Source of the DNA: Lophius americanus
Lineage: Eukaryota > Chordata > Actinopteri > Lophiiformes > Lophiidae
NCBI GenBank assembly: GCA_037951165.1
Contig: JBBDHG010000006.1
Coordinates: 248,001-312,000 of the forward strand
DNA: 64,000 nt
Reading direction: 5' to 3'
Below are positions 15,965-31,897 of the stretch, one piece after another. The first letter of the stretch is position 1, and each line of letters opens with the position of its first letter. A model generated the notes under the pieces. It searched no databases, was not told the origin of the DNA, and saw only the letters and a program-made list of their open reading frames with translations. A program made the position numbers and the translations under genes.

Positions 15965-17360
15965 CGTTTATAACATTAACATATTTAACGTTTATGACAC
16001 GTATACAACACATTTATAACATTAAGGCTTATAACATTAACATGCCTAATGTTTGACATGTATGCGATATTTTTTTAACATTAACACACCTATTGTTTAT
16101 GACAAGTATACGACACGTTTATAACATTAACACGCCTAAGGTTTATGACGCGTATACGACACGTTTATATCATTAACACGCCTATTGTTTGACAGGTATA
16201 CGACATGTTTATAACATTTACACGCCTTACGTTTATGACACGTATACAACATGTTTATAACATTAACACGCCTATTGTTTGACAGGTATACGACATGTTT
16301 ATAACATTAACACGCCTTACGTTTATAACATTAACACGCCTAATTTTTGACACCTATACCATATGTTTATAACATTAACACGCCTAATGTTTATTACACG
16401 TATATGACATGTTTATAACATTAACACGCCTAACGTTTATGACACGTATACGACATGTTTATAACATTGATACGTCTAATGTTTGACACGTATACGACAC
16501 GTTTATAACATTAACACATCTCAGGTTTATAACATTAACACGCCTAATGTTTATGACGCGTATACCACAAGTTTATAACATTAACACGCCTAAGGCTAAT
16601 AAAATAAACACGCCTAATGTTTGACACGTATACGACACGTTTATGACGCGTATACGACACGTTTATAACATTAACATATTTAACGTTTATGACACGTATA
16701 CAACACATTTATAACATTAAGGCTTATAACATTAACATGCCTAATGTTTGACATGTATGCAACATTTTTATAACATTAACACACCTATTGTTTATGACAC
16801 GTATACGACACGTTTATAACATTAACATATTTAACGTTTATGACACGTATACAACACATTTATAACATTAAGGCTTATAACATTAACATGCCTAATGTTT
16901 GACATGTATGCGATATTTTTTTAACATTAACACACCTATTGTTTATGACAAGTATACGACACGTTTATAACATTAACACGCCTAAGGTTTATGACGCGTA
17001 TACGACACGTTTATATCATTAACACGCCTATTGTTTGACAGGTATACGACATGTTTATAACATTTACACGCCTTACGTTTATGACACGTATACAACATGT
17101 TTATAACATTAACACGCCTATTGTTTGACAGGTATACGACATGTTTATAACATTAACACGCCTTACGTTTATAACATTAACACGCCTAATTTTTGACACC
17201 TATACCATATGTTTATAACATTAACACGCCTAATGTTTATTACACGTATATGACATGTTTATAACATTAACACGCCTAACGTTTATGACACGTATACGAC
17301 ATGTTTATAACATTGATACGTCTAATGTTTGACACGTATACGACACGTTTATAACATTAA
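15965..17360 (+). repeat. 846-bp tandem duplication
   Basis: Shared changes lie 846 bp apart: TATGCGATATTTTTTTAAC at 16061/16907, ATAACATTTACACG at 16211/17057, and the anchors with ATTGATACG at 16457/17303. The T-rich run replaces ACATTTTTATAAC of the usual block 10. The match stops near 17,360, where the upstream copy continues with the 138-bp insert (CACATCTCAG) and the downstream copy with CACGCCTAAGG. Confidence 0.87.
16501..16638 (+). repeat. 138-bp insert block, copy 4
   Basis: The 138-bp structure is the same. It carries CACATCTCAG (CG changed to CA) and TATACCACAAG, where copies 1-3 read TATACGACAAG. The TATACCACAAG change is shared with copies 5 and 6, so it separates a right-hand subfamily of the insert from a left-hand one. 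Confidence 0.88.
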
Positions 17361-18869
17361 CACGCCTAAGGTTTATGACGCGTATACGACACGTTTATAT
17401 CATTAACACGCCTATTGTTTGACAGGTATAAGACATGTTTATAACATTAACACGCCTTAAGTTTATAACATTAACACGCCTAATTTTTCACACCTATACC
17501 ATATGTTTATAACATTAACACGCCTAATGTTTATGACACGTATACGACATGTTTATAACATTGACACGCCTAATGTTTGACACGTATACTACACGTTTAT
17601 GACGCGTATACGACACGTTTATAACATTAACATATTTAACGTTTATGACACGTATACAACACATTTATAAAATTAAGGCTTATAACATTAACATGCCTAA
17701 TGTTTGACATGTATGCGACATTTTTATAACATTAACACACCTATTGTTTATGCAACGTATACGACACGCTTATAACATTAAGACGCCTAAGGTTTATGAC
17801 GCGTATACGACACGTTTATAACATTAACACGACTATGGCTTATAACATTAACACGCCTAATTTTTGACACGTATACGACACATTTATGACGCATATACGA
17901 CACGTTTATAACATTAACATATTTAACGTTTATGACACGTATACAACACATTTATAACATTAAGGCTTATAACATTAACATGCCTAATTTTTGACATGTA
18001 TGCGACATTTTTATAACATTAACACACCTATTGTTTATGACACGTATACGACACGTTTATAACATTAACACGCCTAAGGTTTATGACGCGTATACGACAC
18101 GTTTATATCATTAACACGCCTATTGTTTGACAGGTATACGACATGTTTAAAACATTAACACGCCTTACGTTTATGACACGTATACAACATGTTTATAACA
18201 TTAACACGCCTATTGTTTGACAGGTATAAGACATGTTTATAACATTAACACGCCTTACGTTTATAACATTAACACGCCTAATTTTTGACACCTATACCAT
18301 ATGTTTATAACATTAACACACCTAATGTTTATTACACGTATACGACATGTTTATAACATTAACACGCCTATTGTTTGACAGGTATAAGACATGTTTATAA
18401 CATTAACACGCCTTACGTTTATAACATTAACACGCCTAATTTTTGACACCTATACCATATGTTTATAACATTAACACACCTAATGTTTATTAAACGTATA
18501 CGACATGTTTATAACATTAACACGCCTAACGTTTATGACACGTATACGACATGTTTATAACATTGACACGCCTAATGTTTGACACGTATACGACACGTTT
18601 ATGACGCGTATACGACACGTTTATAACATTAACATATTTAACGTTTATGACACGTATACAACACATTTAGAACATTAAGGCTTATAACATTAACATGCCT
18701 AATGTTTGACATGTATGCGACATTTTTATAACATTAACACACCTATTGTTTATGCAACGTATACGACACGCTTATAACATTAAGACGCCTAAGGTTTATG
18801 ACGCGTATACGACACGTTTATAACATTAACACGACTATGGCTTATAACATTAACACTCCTAATTTTTGA
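17361..18869 (+). repeat. Irregular HOR segment
   Basis: This is satellite only. The anchors at 17303, 17551 and 18553 give spacings of 248 and 1002 bp, neither a standard HOR size. Marker TATAAGACATG recurs at about 17420, 18225 and 18382. A short local repeat of blocks 15-18 (CAGGTATAAGACATG to TTTATTA) lies at about 18.2-18.5 kb. It appears to be a patchwork left by several exchanges. Confidence 0.78.
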
Positions 18870-21150
18870 CACGTATACGACACGTTTATGACGCGTATAC
18901 GACACGTTTATAACATTAACATATTTAACGTTTATGACACGTATACAACACATTTATAACATTAAGGCTTATAACATTAACATGCCTAATGTTTGACATG
19001 TATGCGACATTTTTATAACATTAACACACCTATTGTTTATGCAACGTATACGACACGCTTATAACATTAAGACGCCTAAGGTTTATGACGCGTATACGAC
19101 ACGTTTATAACATTAACACGCCTTACGTTTATAATATTAACACGCCTAATGTTTGACACCTATACCATATGTTTATAACATTAACACGCCTAATGTTTAT
19201 TACACGTATACGACATGTTTATAACATTAACACGCCTAACGTTTATGACACGTATACGACATGTTTATAACATTGACACGCCTAATGTTTGACACGTATA
19301 CGACACGTTTATGACGCGTATACGACACGTTTATAACATTAACATATATAACGTTTATGACACGTATACAACACATTTATAACATTAAGGCTTATAACAT
19401 TAACATGCCTAATGTTTGACATGTATGCGACATTTTTATAACATTAACACACCTATTGTTTATGCAACGTATACGACACGCTTATAACATTAAGACGCCT
19501 AAGGTTTATGACGCGTATACGACACGTTTATAACATTAACACGACTATGGCTTATAACATTAACACGCCTAATTTTTGAAACGTATACGACACGTTTATG
19601 ACGCGTATACGACACGTTTATAACATTAACATATTAACGTTTATGACACGTATACAACACATTTATAACATTAAGGCTTATAACATTAACATGCCTAATG
19701 TTTGACATGTATGCGATATTTTTTTAACATTAACACACCTATTGTTTATGACACGTATACGACACGTTTATAACATTAACACGCCTAAGGTTTATGACGC
19801 GTATACGACACGTTTATATCATTAACACGCCTATTGTTTGACAGGTATACGACATGTTTATAACATTAACACGCCTTACGTTTATGACACGTATACAACA
19901 TGTTTATAACATTAACACGCCTATTGTTTGACAGGTAAACGACATGTTTATAACATTAACACGCCTAATGTTTATTACATGTATACGACATGTTTATAAC
20001 ATTAACACGCCTAATGTTTATGACACGTATACGACATGTTTATAACATTGACACGCCTAATGTTTGACACGTATACGACACGTTTATGACGCGTATACGA
20101 CACGTTTATAACATTAACATATTTAACGTTTATGACACGTATACAACACATTTATAACATTAAGGCTTATAACATTAACATGCCTAATGTTTGACATGTA
20201 TGCAACATTTTTAAAACATTAACACACCTATTGTTTATGCAACGTATACGACACGCTTATAACATTAAGACGCCTAAGGTTTATGACGCGTATACGACAC
20301 GTTTATAACATTAACACGCCTTACGTTTATAATATTAACACGCCTAATGTTTGACACCTATACCATATGTTTATAACATTAACACGCCTAATGTTTATTA
20401 CACGTATACGACATGTTTATAACATTAACACGCCTAACGTTTATGACACGTATACGACATGTTTATAACATTGACACGCCTAATGTTTGACACGTATACG
20501 ACACGTTTATGACGCGTATACGACACGTTTATAACATTAACATATATAACGTTTATGACACGTATACAACACATTTATAACATTAAGGCTTATAACATTA
20601 ACATGCCTAATGTTTGACATGTATGCGACATTTTTATAACATTAACACACCTATTGTTTATGCAACGTATACGACACGCTTATAACATTAAGACGCCTAA
20701 GGTTTATGACGCGTATACGACACGTTTATAACATTAACACGACTATGGCTTATAACATTAACACGCCTAATTTTTGAAACGTATACGACACGTTTATGAC
20801 GCGTATACGACACGTTTATAACATTAACATATTAACGTTTATGACACGTATACAACACATTTATAACATTAAGGCTTATAACATTAACATGCCTAATGTT
20901 TGACATGTATGCGATATTTTTTTAACATTAACACACCTATTGTTTATGACACGTATACGACACGTTTATAACATTAACACGCCTAAGGTTTATGACGCGT
21001 ATACGAAACGTTTATATCATTAACACGCCTATTGTTTGACAGGTATACGACATGTTTATAACATTAACACGCCTTACGTTTATGACACGTATACAACATG
21101 TTTATAACATTAACACGCCTATTGTTTGACAGGTATACGACGTGTTTATA
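18870..21150 (+). repeat. 1198-bp tandem duplication
   Basis: Markers recur at a 1198-bp offset: AATATTAACACGCC at 19133/20331, the one-base-shortened ATATTAACG at 19631/20829 (usually ATATTTAACG), TTTTTGAAACG near 19,575/20,773, and anchors 19263/20461. It overlaps the start of the 3374-bp super-repeat, which copied the right-hand unit again (ATATTAACG at 24203). The match ends near 19,952/21,150. Confidence 0.86.
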
Positions 21151-21347
21151 ACATTAACACGCCTTAGGTTTATAACATTAACACGCCTAATTTTTGACAC
21201 CTATACCATATGTTTATAACATTAACACGCCTAATGTTTATTACACGTATACGACATGTTTATAACATTAACACGCCTAACGTTTATGACACGTATACAA
21301 CATGTTTATAACATTGACACGTCTAATGTTTGACACGTATACGACAC

Positions 21348-21485
21348 GTTTATAACATTAACACGTCTCAGGTTTATAACATTAACACGGCTAATGTTTA
21401 TGACGCGTATACCACAAGTTTATAACATTAACACGCCTAAGGCTAATAAAATAAACACGCCTAATGTTTGACATGTATACGACAC
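21348..21485 (+). repeat. 138-bp insert block, copy 5
   Basis: The structure is the same, with CACGGCTAATG in the second monomer and TATACCACAAG. It lies in the first copy of the 3374-bp super-repeat and shares all these marks with copy 6. Confidence 0.9.
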
Positions 21486-24400
21486 GTTTATGACGCGTAT
21501 ACGACACGTTTATAACATTAACATATTTAACGTTTATGACACGTATACAACACATTTATAACATTAAGGCTTATAACATTAACATGCCTAATGTTTGACA
21601 TGGATGCAACATTTTTATAACATTAACACACCTATTGTTTATGACACGTATACGACACGTTTATAACATTAACACGCCTAAGGTTTTTGACGCGTATACG
21701 ACACGTTTATATCATTAACACGCCTATTGTTTGACAGGTATACGACATGTTTATAACATTAACACGCCTTACGTTTATGACACGTATACAACATGTTTAT
21801 AACATTAACACGCCTATTGTTTGACAGGTATACGACATGTTTATAACATTAACACGCCTTATGTTTATAACATTAACACGCCTAATTTTTGACACCTATA
21901 CCATATGTTTATAACATTAAAACGCCTAATTTTTATTACATGTATACGACATGTTTATAACATTAACACGCCTAACGTTTATGACATGTATACGACATGT
22001 TTATAACATTGACACGCCTAATGTTTGACACGTATACGACACGTTTATGACGCGTATATGACACGTTTATAACATCAACATATTTAACGTTTATGACACT
22101 TATACAACACATTTATAACATTAAGGCTTATAACATTAACATGCCTAATGTTTGACATGTATGCGACATTTTTATAACATTAACACACCTATTGTTTATG
22201 CAACGTATACGACACGCTTATAACATTAAGACGCCTAAGGTTTATGACGCGTATACGACACGTTTATAACATTAACACGACTATGGCTTATAACATTAAC
22301 ACGCCTAATTTTTGACACGTATACGACACGTTTATGACGCGTATACGACACGTTTATAACATTAACATATTTAACGTTTATGACACGTATACAACACATT
22401 TATAACATTAAGGCTTATAACAATAACATGCTAATGTTTGACATGTATGCGACATTTTTATAACATTAACACACCTATTGTTTATGACACGTATACGACA
22501 CGTTTATAACATTAACACGCCTAAGGTTTATGACGCGTATACGACACGTTTATATCATTAACATGCCTATTGTTTGACAGGTATACGACATGTTTATAAC
22601 ATTGACACGCCTAATGTTTGACACGTATACGACACGTTTATGACGCGTATATGACACGTTTATAACATCAACATATTTAACGTTTATGACACGTATACAA
22701 CACATTTATAACATTAAGGCTTATAACATTAACATGCCTAATGTTTGACATGTATGCGACATTTTTATAACATTAACACACCTATTGTTTATGCAACGTA
22801 TACGACACGCTTATAACATTAAGACGCCTAAGGTTTATGACGCGTATACGACACATTTATAACATTAACACGACTATGGCTTATAACATTAACACGCCTA
22901 ATTTTTGACACGTATACGACACGTTTATGACGCGTATACGACACGTTTATAACATTAACATATTTAATGTTTATGACACGTATACAACACATTTATAACA
23001 TTAAGGCTTATAACAATAACATGCCTAATGTTTGACATGTATGCGACATTTTTATAACATTAACACACCTATTGTTTATGACACGTATACGACACGTTTA
23101 TAACATTAACACGCCTAAGGTTTATGACGCGTATACGACACGTTTATATCATTAACATGCCTATTATTTGACAGGTATACGACATGTTTATAACATTGAC
23201 ACGCCTAATGTTTGACACGTATACGACACGTTTATGACGCGTATATGACACGTTTATAACATCAACATATTTAACGTTTATGACACGTATACAACACATT
23301 TATAACATTAAGGCTTATAACATTAACATGCCTAATGTTTGACATGTATGCGACATTTTTATAACATTAACACACCTATTGTTTATGCAACGTATACGAC
23401 ACGCTTATAACATTAAGACGCCTAAGGTTTATGACGCGTATACGACACGTTTATAACATTAACACGACTATGGCTTATAACATTAACACGCCTAATTTTT
23501 GACACGTATACGACACGTTTATGACGCGTATACGACACGTTTATAACATTAACACGCCTAAGGTTTATGACGCGTATACGACACGTTTATAACATTAACA
23601 CGCCTAAGGTTTATGACGCGTATACGACACGTTTTTATCATTAACACGCCTACTGTTTGACAGGTATACGACATGTTTATAACATTAACACGCCTTACGT
23701 TTATAATATTAACACGCCTAATGTTTGACACCTATACCATATGTTTATAACATTAACACGCCTAATGTTTATTACACGTATACGACATGTTTATAACATT
23801 AACACGCCTAACGTTTATGACACGTATACGACATGTTTATAACATTGACACGCCTAATGTTTGACACGTATACGACACGTTTATGACGCGTATACGACAC
23901 GTTTATAACATTAACATATATAACGTTTATGACACGTATACAACACATTTATAACATTAAGGCTTATAACATTAACATGCCTAATGTTTGACATGTATGC
24001 GACATTTTTATAACATTAACACACCTATTGTTTATGCAACGTATACGACACGCTTATAACATTAAGACGCCTAAGGTTTATGACGCGTATACGACACGTT
24101 TATAACATTAACACGACTATGGCTTATAACATTAACACGCCTAATTTTTGAAACGTATACGACACGTTTATGACGCGTATACGACACGTTTATAACATTA
24201 ACATATTAACGTTTATGACACGTATACAACACATTTATAACATTAAGGCTTATAACATTAACATGCCTAATGTTTGACATGTATGCGATATTTTTTTAAC
24301 ATTAACACACCTATTGTTTATGACACGTATACGACACGTTTATAACATTAACACGCCTAAGGTTTATGACGCGTATACGAAACGTTTATATCATTAACAC

Positions 24401-24721
24401 GCCTATTGTTTGACAGGTATACGACATGTTTATAACATTAACACGCCTTACGTTTATGACACGTATACAACATGTTTATAACATTAACACGCCTATTGTT
24501 TGACAGGTATACGACGTGTTTATAACATTAACACGCCTTACGTTTATAACATTAACACGCCTAATTTTTGACACCTATACCATATGTTTATAACATTAAC
24601 ACGCCTAATGTTTATTACACGTATACGACATGTTTATAACATTAACACGCCTAACGTTTATGACACGTATACAACATGTTTATAACATTGACACGTCTAA
24701 TGTTTGACACGTATACGACAC

Positions 24722-24859
24722 GTTTATAACATTAACACGTCTCAGGTTTATAACATTAACACGGCTAATGTTTATGACGCGTATACCACAAGTTTATAAC
24801 ATTAACACGCCTAAGGCTAATAAAATAAACACGCCTAATGTTTGACATGTATACGACAC
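24722..24859 (+). repeat. 138-bp insert block, copy 6
   Basis: This copy sits exactly 3374 bp downstream of copy 5 and carries the same CACGGCTAATG and TATACCACAAG changes. No further copy of the insert was seen between here and 64000. Confidence 0.9.
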
Positions 24860-27060
24860 GTTTATGACGCGTATACGACACGTTTATAACATTAACATAT
24901 TTAACGTTTATGACACGTATACAACACATTTATAACATTAAGGCTTATAACATTAACATGCCTAATGTTTGACATGGATGCAACATTTTTATAACATTAA
25001 CACACCTATTGTTTATGACACGTATACGACACGTTTATAACATTAACACGCCTAAGGTTTTTGACGCGTATACGACACGTTTATATCATTAACACGCCTA
25101 TTGTTTGACAGGTATACGACATGTTTATAACATTAACACGCCTTACGTTTATGACACGTATACAACATGTTTATAACATTAACACGCCTATTGTTTGACA
25201 GGTATACGACATGTTTATAACATTAACACGCCTTATGTTTATAACATTAACACGCCTAATTTTTGACACCTATACCATATGTTTATAACATTAAAACGCC
25301 TAATTTTTATTACATGTATACGACATGTTTATAACATTAACACGCCTAACGTTTATGACACGTATACGACATGTTTATAACATTGACACGCCTAATGTTT
25401 GACACGTATACGACACGTTTATGACGCGTATATGACACGTTTATAACATCAACATATTTAACGTTTATGACACTTATACAACACATTTATAACATTAAGG
25501 CTTATAACATTAACATGCCTAATGTTTGACATGTATGCGACATTTTTATAACATTAACACACCTATTGTTTATGCAACGTATACGACACGCTTATAACAT
25601 TAAGACGCCTAAGGTTTATGACGCGTATACGACACGTTTATAACATTAACACGACTATGGCTTATAACATTAACACGCCTAATTTTTGACACGTATACGA
25701 CACGTTTATGACGCGTATACGACACGTTTATAACATTAACATATTTAACGTTTATGACACGTATACAACACATTTATAACATTAAGGCTTATAACAATAA
25801 CATGCTAATGTTTGACATGTATGCGACATTTTTATAACATTAACACACCTATTGTTTATGACACGTATACGACACGTTTATAACATTAACACGCCTAAGG
25901 TTTATGACGCGTATACGACACGTTTATATCATTAACATGCCTATTGTTTGACAGGTATACGACATGTTTATAACATTGACACGCCTAATGTTTGACACGT
26001 ATACGACACGTTTATGACGCGTATATGACACGTTTATAACATCAACATATTTAACGTTTATGACACGTATACAACACATTTATAACATTAAGGCTTATAA
26101 CATTAACATGCCTAATGTTTGACATGTATGCGACATTTTTATAACATTAACACACCTATTGTTTATGCAACGTATACGACACGCTTATAACATTAAGACG
26201 CCTAAGGTTTATGACGCGTATACGACACATTTATAACATTAACACGACTATGGCTTATAACATTAACACGCCTAATTTTTGACACGTATACGACACGTTT
26301 ATGACGCGTATACGACACGTTTATAACATTAACATATTTAATGTTTATGACACGTATACAACACATTTATAACATTAAGGCTTATAACAATAACATGCCT
26401 AATGTTTGACATGTATGCGACATTTTTATAACATTAACACACCTATTGTTTATGACACGTATACGACACGTTTATAACATTAACACGCCTAAGGTTTATG
26501 ACGCGTATACGACACGTTTATATCATTAACATGCCTATTATTTGACAGGTATACGACATGTTTATAACATTGACACGCCTAATGTTTGACACGTATACGA
26601 CACGTTTATGACGCGTATATGACACGTTTATAACATCAACATATTTAACGTTTATGACACGTATACAACACATTTATAACATTAAGGCTTATAACATTAA
26701 CATGCCTAATGTTTGACATGTATGCGACATTTTTATAACATTAACACACCTATTGTTTATGCAACGTATACGACACGCTTATAACATTAAGACGCCTAAG
26801 GTTTATGACGCGTATACGACACGTTTATAACATTAACACGACTATGGCTTATAACATTAACACGCCTAATTTTTGACACGTATACGACACGTTTATGACG
26901 CGTATACGACACGTTTATAACATTAACACGCCTAAGGTTTATGACGCGTATACGACACGTTTATAACATTAACACGCCTAAGGTTTATGACGCGTATACG
27001 ACACGTTTATATCATTAACACGCCTATTGTTTGACAGGTATACGACATGTTTAAAACATT

Positions 27061-28166
27061 AACACGCCTTACGTTTATGACACGTATACAACATGTTTAT
27101 AACATTAACACGCCTATTGTTTGACAGGTATACGACATGTTTATAACATTAACACGCCTTATGTTTATAACATTAACACGCCTAATTTTTGACACCTATA
27201 CCATATGTTTATAACATTAAAACGCCTAATTTTTATTACATGTATACGACATGTTTATAACATTAACACGCCTAACGTTTATGACACGTATACGACATGT
27301 TTATAACATTGACACGCCTAATGTTTGACACGTATATGACACGTTTATAACATCAACATATTTAACGTTTATGACACGTATACAACACATTTATAACATT
27401 GAGGCTTATAACATTAACATGCCTAATGTTTGACATGTATGCGACATTTTTATAACATTAACACACCTATTGTTTATGACACGTATACGACACGTTTATA
27501 ACATTAACACGCCTAAGGTTTATGACGCGTATACGACACGTTTATATCATTAACACGCCTATTGTTTATGACAGGTATACGACATGTTTATAACATTGAC
27601 ACGCCTAATGTTTGACACGTATACGACACGTTTATGACGCGTATATGACACGTTTATAACATCAACATATTTAACGTTTATGACACGTATACAACACATT
27701 TATAACATTAAGGCTTATAACATTAACATGCCTAATGTTTGACATGTATGCGACATTTTTATAACATTAACACACCTATTGTTTATGCAACGTATACGAC
27801 ACGCTTATAACATTAACACGCCTAAGGTTTATGACGCGTATACGACACGTTTATATCATTAACACGCCTAACGTTTATGACACGTATACAACATGTTTAT
27901 AACATTAACACGCCTAACGTTTATGACACGTATACGACATGTTTATAACATTGACACGCCTAATGTTTGACACGTATACGACACGTTTATGACGCGTATA
28001 CGACACGTTTATAACATTAACACGCCTAAGGTTTATGACATTAACACGCCTAATGTTTGACACCTATACCATATGTTTATAACATTAACACGCCTAATGT
28101 TTATTACACGTATACGACATGTTTATAACATTAACACGCCTAACGTTTATGACACGTATACGACAT
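27061..28166 (+). repeat. Scrambled zone of very short HORs
   Basis: Anchors at 27299, 27586, 27941 and 28167 give spacings of only 287, 355 and 226 bp, the shortest in the window. One monomer near 27,562 has GTTTATGACAGGTATACG, a hybrid between the 22-bp and 20-bp module B types. Near 28,031 GTTTATGACATTAACACGCC joins the start typical of module B to a module A body, either by a G for A change or by exchange inside the shared GTTTAT. No non-satellite sequence is present. Confidence 0.8.
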
Positions 28167-28459
28167 GTTTATAACATTGACACGCCTAATGTTTGACACG
28201 TATACGACATGTTTATGACGCGTATAGGACACGTTTATAACATTAACATATTTAACGTTTATGACACGTATACAACACATTTATAACATTAAGGCTTATA
28301 ACATTAACATGCCTAATGTTTGACATGTATGCGACATTTTTATAACATTAACACACCTATTGTTTATGCAACGTATACGACACGCTTATAACATTAAGAC
28401 GCCTAAGGTTTATGACGCGTATACGACACGTTTATAACATTAACACGACTATGGCTTAT

Positions 28460-31320
28460 AACATTAACACGCCTAATGTTTGACACGTATACGACACGTT
28501 TATGACGCGTATACGACACGTTTATAACATTAACATATTTAACGTTTATGACACGTATACAACACATTTATAACATTAAGGCTTATAACATTAACATGCC
28601 TAATGTTTGACATGTATGCGACATTTTTATAACATTAACACACCTATTGTTTATGACACGTATACGACACGTTTATAACATTAACACGCCTAAGGTTTAT
28701 GACGCGTATACGACACGTTTATATCATTAACACGCCTATTGTTTGACAGGTATACGACATGTTTAAAACATTAACACGCCTTACGTTTATGAAACGTATA
28801 CAACATGTTTATAACATTAACACGCCTATTGTTTGACAGGTATAAGACATGTTTATAACATTAACACGCCTTACGTTTATAACATTAACACGGACTAATT
28901 TTTGACACCTATACCATATGTTTATAACATTAACACACCTAATGTTTATTACACGTATACGACATGTTTATAACATTAACACGCCTAACGTTTATGACAC
29001 GTATACGACATGTTTATAACATTGACACGCCTAATGTTTGACACGTATACGACACGTTTATGACGCGTATACGACACGTTTATAACATTAACATATTTTA
29101 CGTTTATGACACGTATACAACACATTTATAACATTAAGGCTTATAACATTAACATGCCTAATGTTTGACATGTATGCAACATTTTTAAAACATTAACACA
29201 CCTATTGTTTATGCAACGTATACGACACGCTTATAACATTAAGACGCCTAAGGTTTATGACGCGTATACGACACGTTTATAACATTAACACGACTATGGC
29301 TTATAACATTAACACGTCTAATTTTTGACACGTATACGACACGTTTATGACGCGTATACGACACGTTTATAACATTAACATATTTAACGTTTATTACACG
29401 TATACAACACATTTATAACATTAAGGCTTATAACATTAACATGCCTAATGTTTGACATGTATGCGACATTTTTATAACATTAACACACCTATTGTTTATG
29501 ACACGTATACGACACGTTTATAACATTAACACGCCTAAGGTTTATGACGCGTATACGACACGTTTATATCATTAACACGCCTATTGTTTGACAGGTATAC
29601 GACATGTTTATAACATTAACACGCCTTACGTTTATGACACGTATACAACATGTTTATAACATTAACACGCCTATTGTTTGACAGTTAAACGACATGTTTA
29701 TAACATTAACACGCCTAATGTTTATTACATGTATACGACATGTTTATAACATTAACACGCCTAATGTTTATGACACGTATACGACATGTTTATAACATTG
29801 ACACACCTAATGTTTGACACGTATACGACACGTTTATGACGCGTATACGACACGTTTATAACATTAACATATTTAACGTTTATGACATGTATACAACACA
29901 TTTATAACATTAAGGCTTATAACATTAACATGCCTAATGTTTGACATGTATGCGACATTTTTATAACATTAACACACCTATTGTTTATGACACGTATACG
30001 ACACGTTTATAACATTAACACGCCTAAGGTTTATGACGCGTATACGACACGTTTATATCATTAACACGCCTATTGTTTGACAGGTATACGACATGTTTAA
30101 AACATTAACACGCCTTACGTTTATGACACGTATACAACATGTTTATAACATTAACATGCCTATTGTTTGACAGGTATAAGACATGTTTATAACATTAACA
30201 CGCCTTACGTTTATAACATTAACACGGACTAATTTTTGACACCTATACCATATGTTTATAACATTAACACACCTAATGTTTATTACACGTATACGACATG
30301 TTTATAACATTAACACGCCTAACGTTTATGACACGTATACGACATGTTTATAACATTGATTCGCCTAATGTTTGACACGTATACGACACGTTTATGACGC
30401 GTATACGACACGTTTATAACATTAACATATTTAACGTTTATGACACGTATACAACACATTTATAACATTAAGGCTTATAACATTAACATGCCTAATGTTT
30501 GACATGTATGCAACATTTTTAAAACATTAACACACCTATTGTTTATGCAACGTATACGACACGCTTATAACATTAAGACGCCTAAGGTTTATGATGCGTA
30601 TACGACACGTTTATAACATTAACACGACTATGGCTTATAACATTAACACGCCTAATTTTTGACACGTATACGACACGTTTATGACGCGTATACGACACGT
30701 TTATAACATTAACATATTTAACGTTTATTACACGTATACAACACATTTATAACATTAAGGCTTATAACATTAACATGCCTAATGTTTGACATGTATGCGA
30801 CATTTTTATAACATTAACACACCTATTGTTTATGACACGTATACGACACGTTTATAACATTAACACGCCTAAGGTTTATGACGCGTATACGACACGTTTA
30901 TATCATTAACACGCCTATTGTTTGACAGGTATACGACATGTTTATAACATTAACACGCCTTACGTTTATGACACGTATACAACATGTTTATAACATTAAC
31001 ACGCCTATTGTTTGACAGGTAAACGACATGTTTATAACATTAACACGCCTAATGTTTATTACATGTATACGACATGTTTATAACATTAACACGCCTAATG
31101 TTTATGACACGTATACGACATGTTTATAACATTGACACGCCTAATGTTTGACACGTATACGACACGTTTATGACGCGTATACGACACGTTTATAACATTA
31201 ACATATTTAACGTTTATGACACGTATACAACACATTTATAACATTAAGGCTTATAACATTAACATGCCTAATGTTTGACATGTATGCAACATTTTTAAAA
31301 CATTAACACACCTATTGTTT
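28460..31320 (+). repeat. 1334-bp tandem duplication
   Basis: Markers recur 1334 bp apart: ACACGGACTAATTTTTG (28891/30225), ACATGTTTAAAACATT (28757/30091), TTATTACACGTATACAAC (29391/30725), and anchors 29012/30346 and 29788/31122. The unit combines a 776-bp and a 558-bp HOR. The GTCTAATTTTTG change at 29311 reappears at 31421, 2110 bp away (1334+776), so an extra 776-bp unit was added later. Bases 28167-28459 upstream are ordinary HOR blocks. Confidence 0.85.
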
Positions 31321-31897
31321 ATGCAACGTATACGACACGCTTATAACATTAAGACGCCTAAGGTTTATGACGCGTATACGACACGTTTATAACATTAACA
31401 CGACTATGGCTTATAACATTAACACGTCTAATTTTTGACACGTATACGACACGTTTATGACGCGTATACGACACGTTTATAACATTAACATATTTAACGT
31501 TTATTACACGTATACAACACATTTATAACATTAAGGCTTATAACATTAACATGCCTAATGTTTGACATGTATGCGACATTTTTATAACATTAACACACCT
31601 ATTGTTTATGACACGTATACGACACGTTTATAACATTAACACGCCTAAGGTTTATGACGCGTATACGACACGTTTATATCATTAACACGCCTATTGTTTG
31701 ACAGGTATACGACATGTTTATAACATTAACACGCCTTACGTTTATGACACGTATACAACATGTTTATAACAATAACACGCCTATTGTTTGACAGGTAAAC
31801 GACATGTTTATAACATTAACACGCCTAATGTTTATTACATGTATACGACATGTTTATAACATTAACACGCCTAACGTTTATGACACGTATACGACAT
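31122..31897 (+). repeat. 776-bp shortened HOR, example
   Basis: This HOR runs from anchor 31122 to anchor 31898. It follows the 844-bp order but block 15 (with GGTAAACGACATG in place of GGTATACGACATG) leads directly to block 18. Block 16 (24 bp) and block 17 (44 bp) are missing, and 844 minus 68 gives 776. Block 18 carries the linked change TTACATGTATACG. This lineage is found only between about 19.9 and 42.5 kb. Confidence 0.9.

Larger units (their letters stand above)
20290..27060 (+). repeat. 3374-bp super-repeat, two tandem copies
   Basis: Two copies joined near 23.68 kb share private changes at an offset of exactly 3374 bp. These include AATATTAACACG (20331/23705), CACGGCTAATG (21386/24760), TGGATGCAAC (21601/24975), AGGTTTTTGACG (21681/25055) and CTATTATTTGACAGG (23161/26535). 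HOR anchors repeat in the order 843, 695, 593, 594, 649. The 593/594-bp forms contain blocks 1-13 only: they run from CAGGTATACGACATG straight into the next ATTGAC anchor. The 843-bp value is the 844-bp HOR minus one T. Confidence 0.9.

Noticed and set aside
28021..28050. Possible end-joining junction at GTTTATGACATTAAC
   Set aside because: A single A to G change in an ordinary orphan module A followed by a block-17-type monomer explains it equally well, so it is kept only as a weak note within the scrambled zone.
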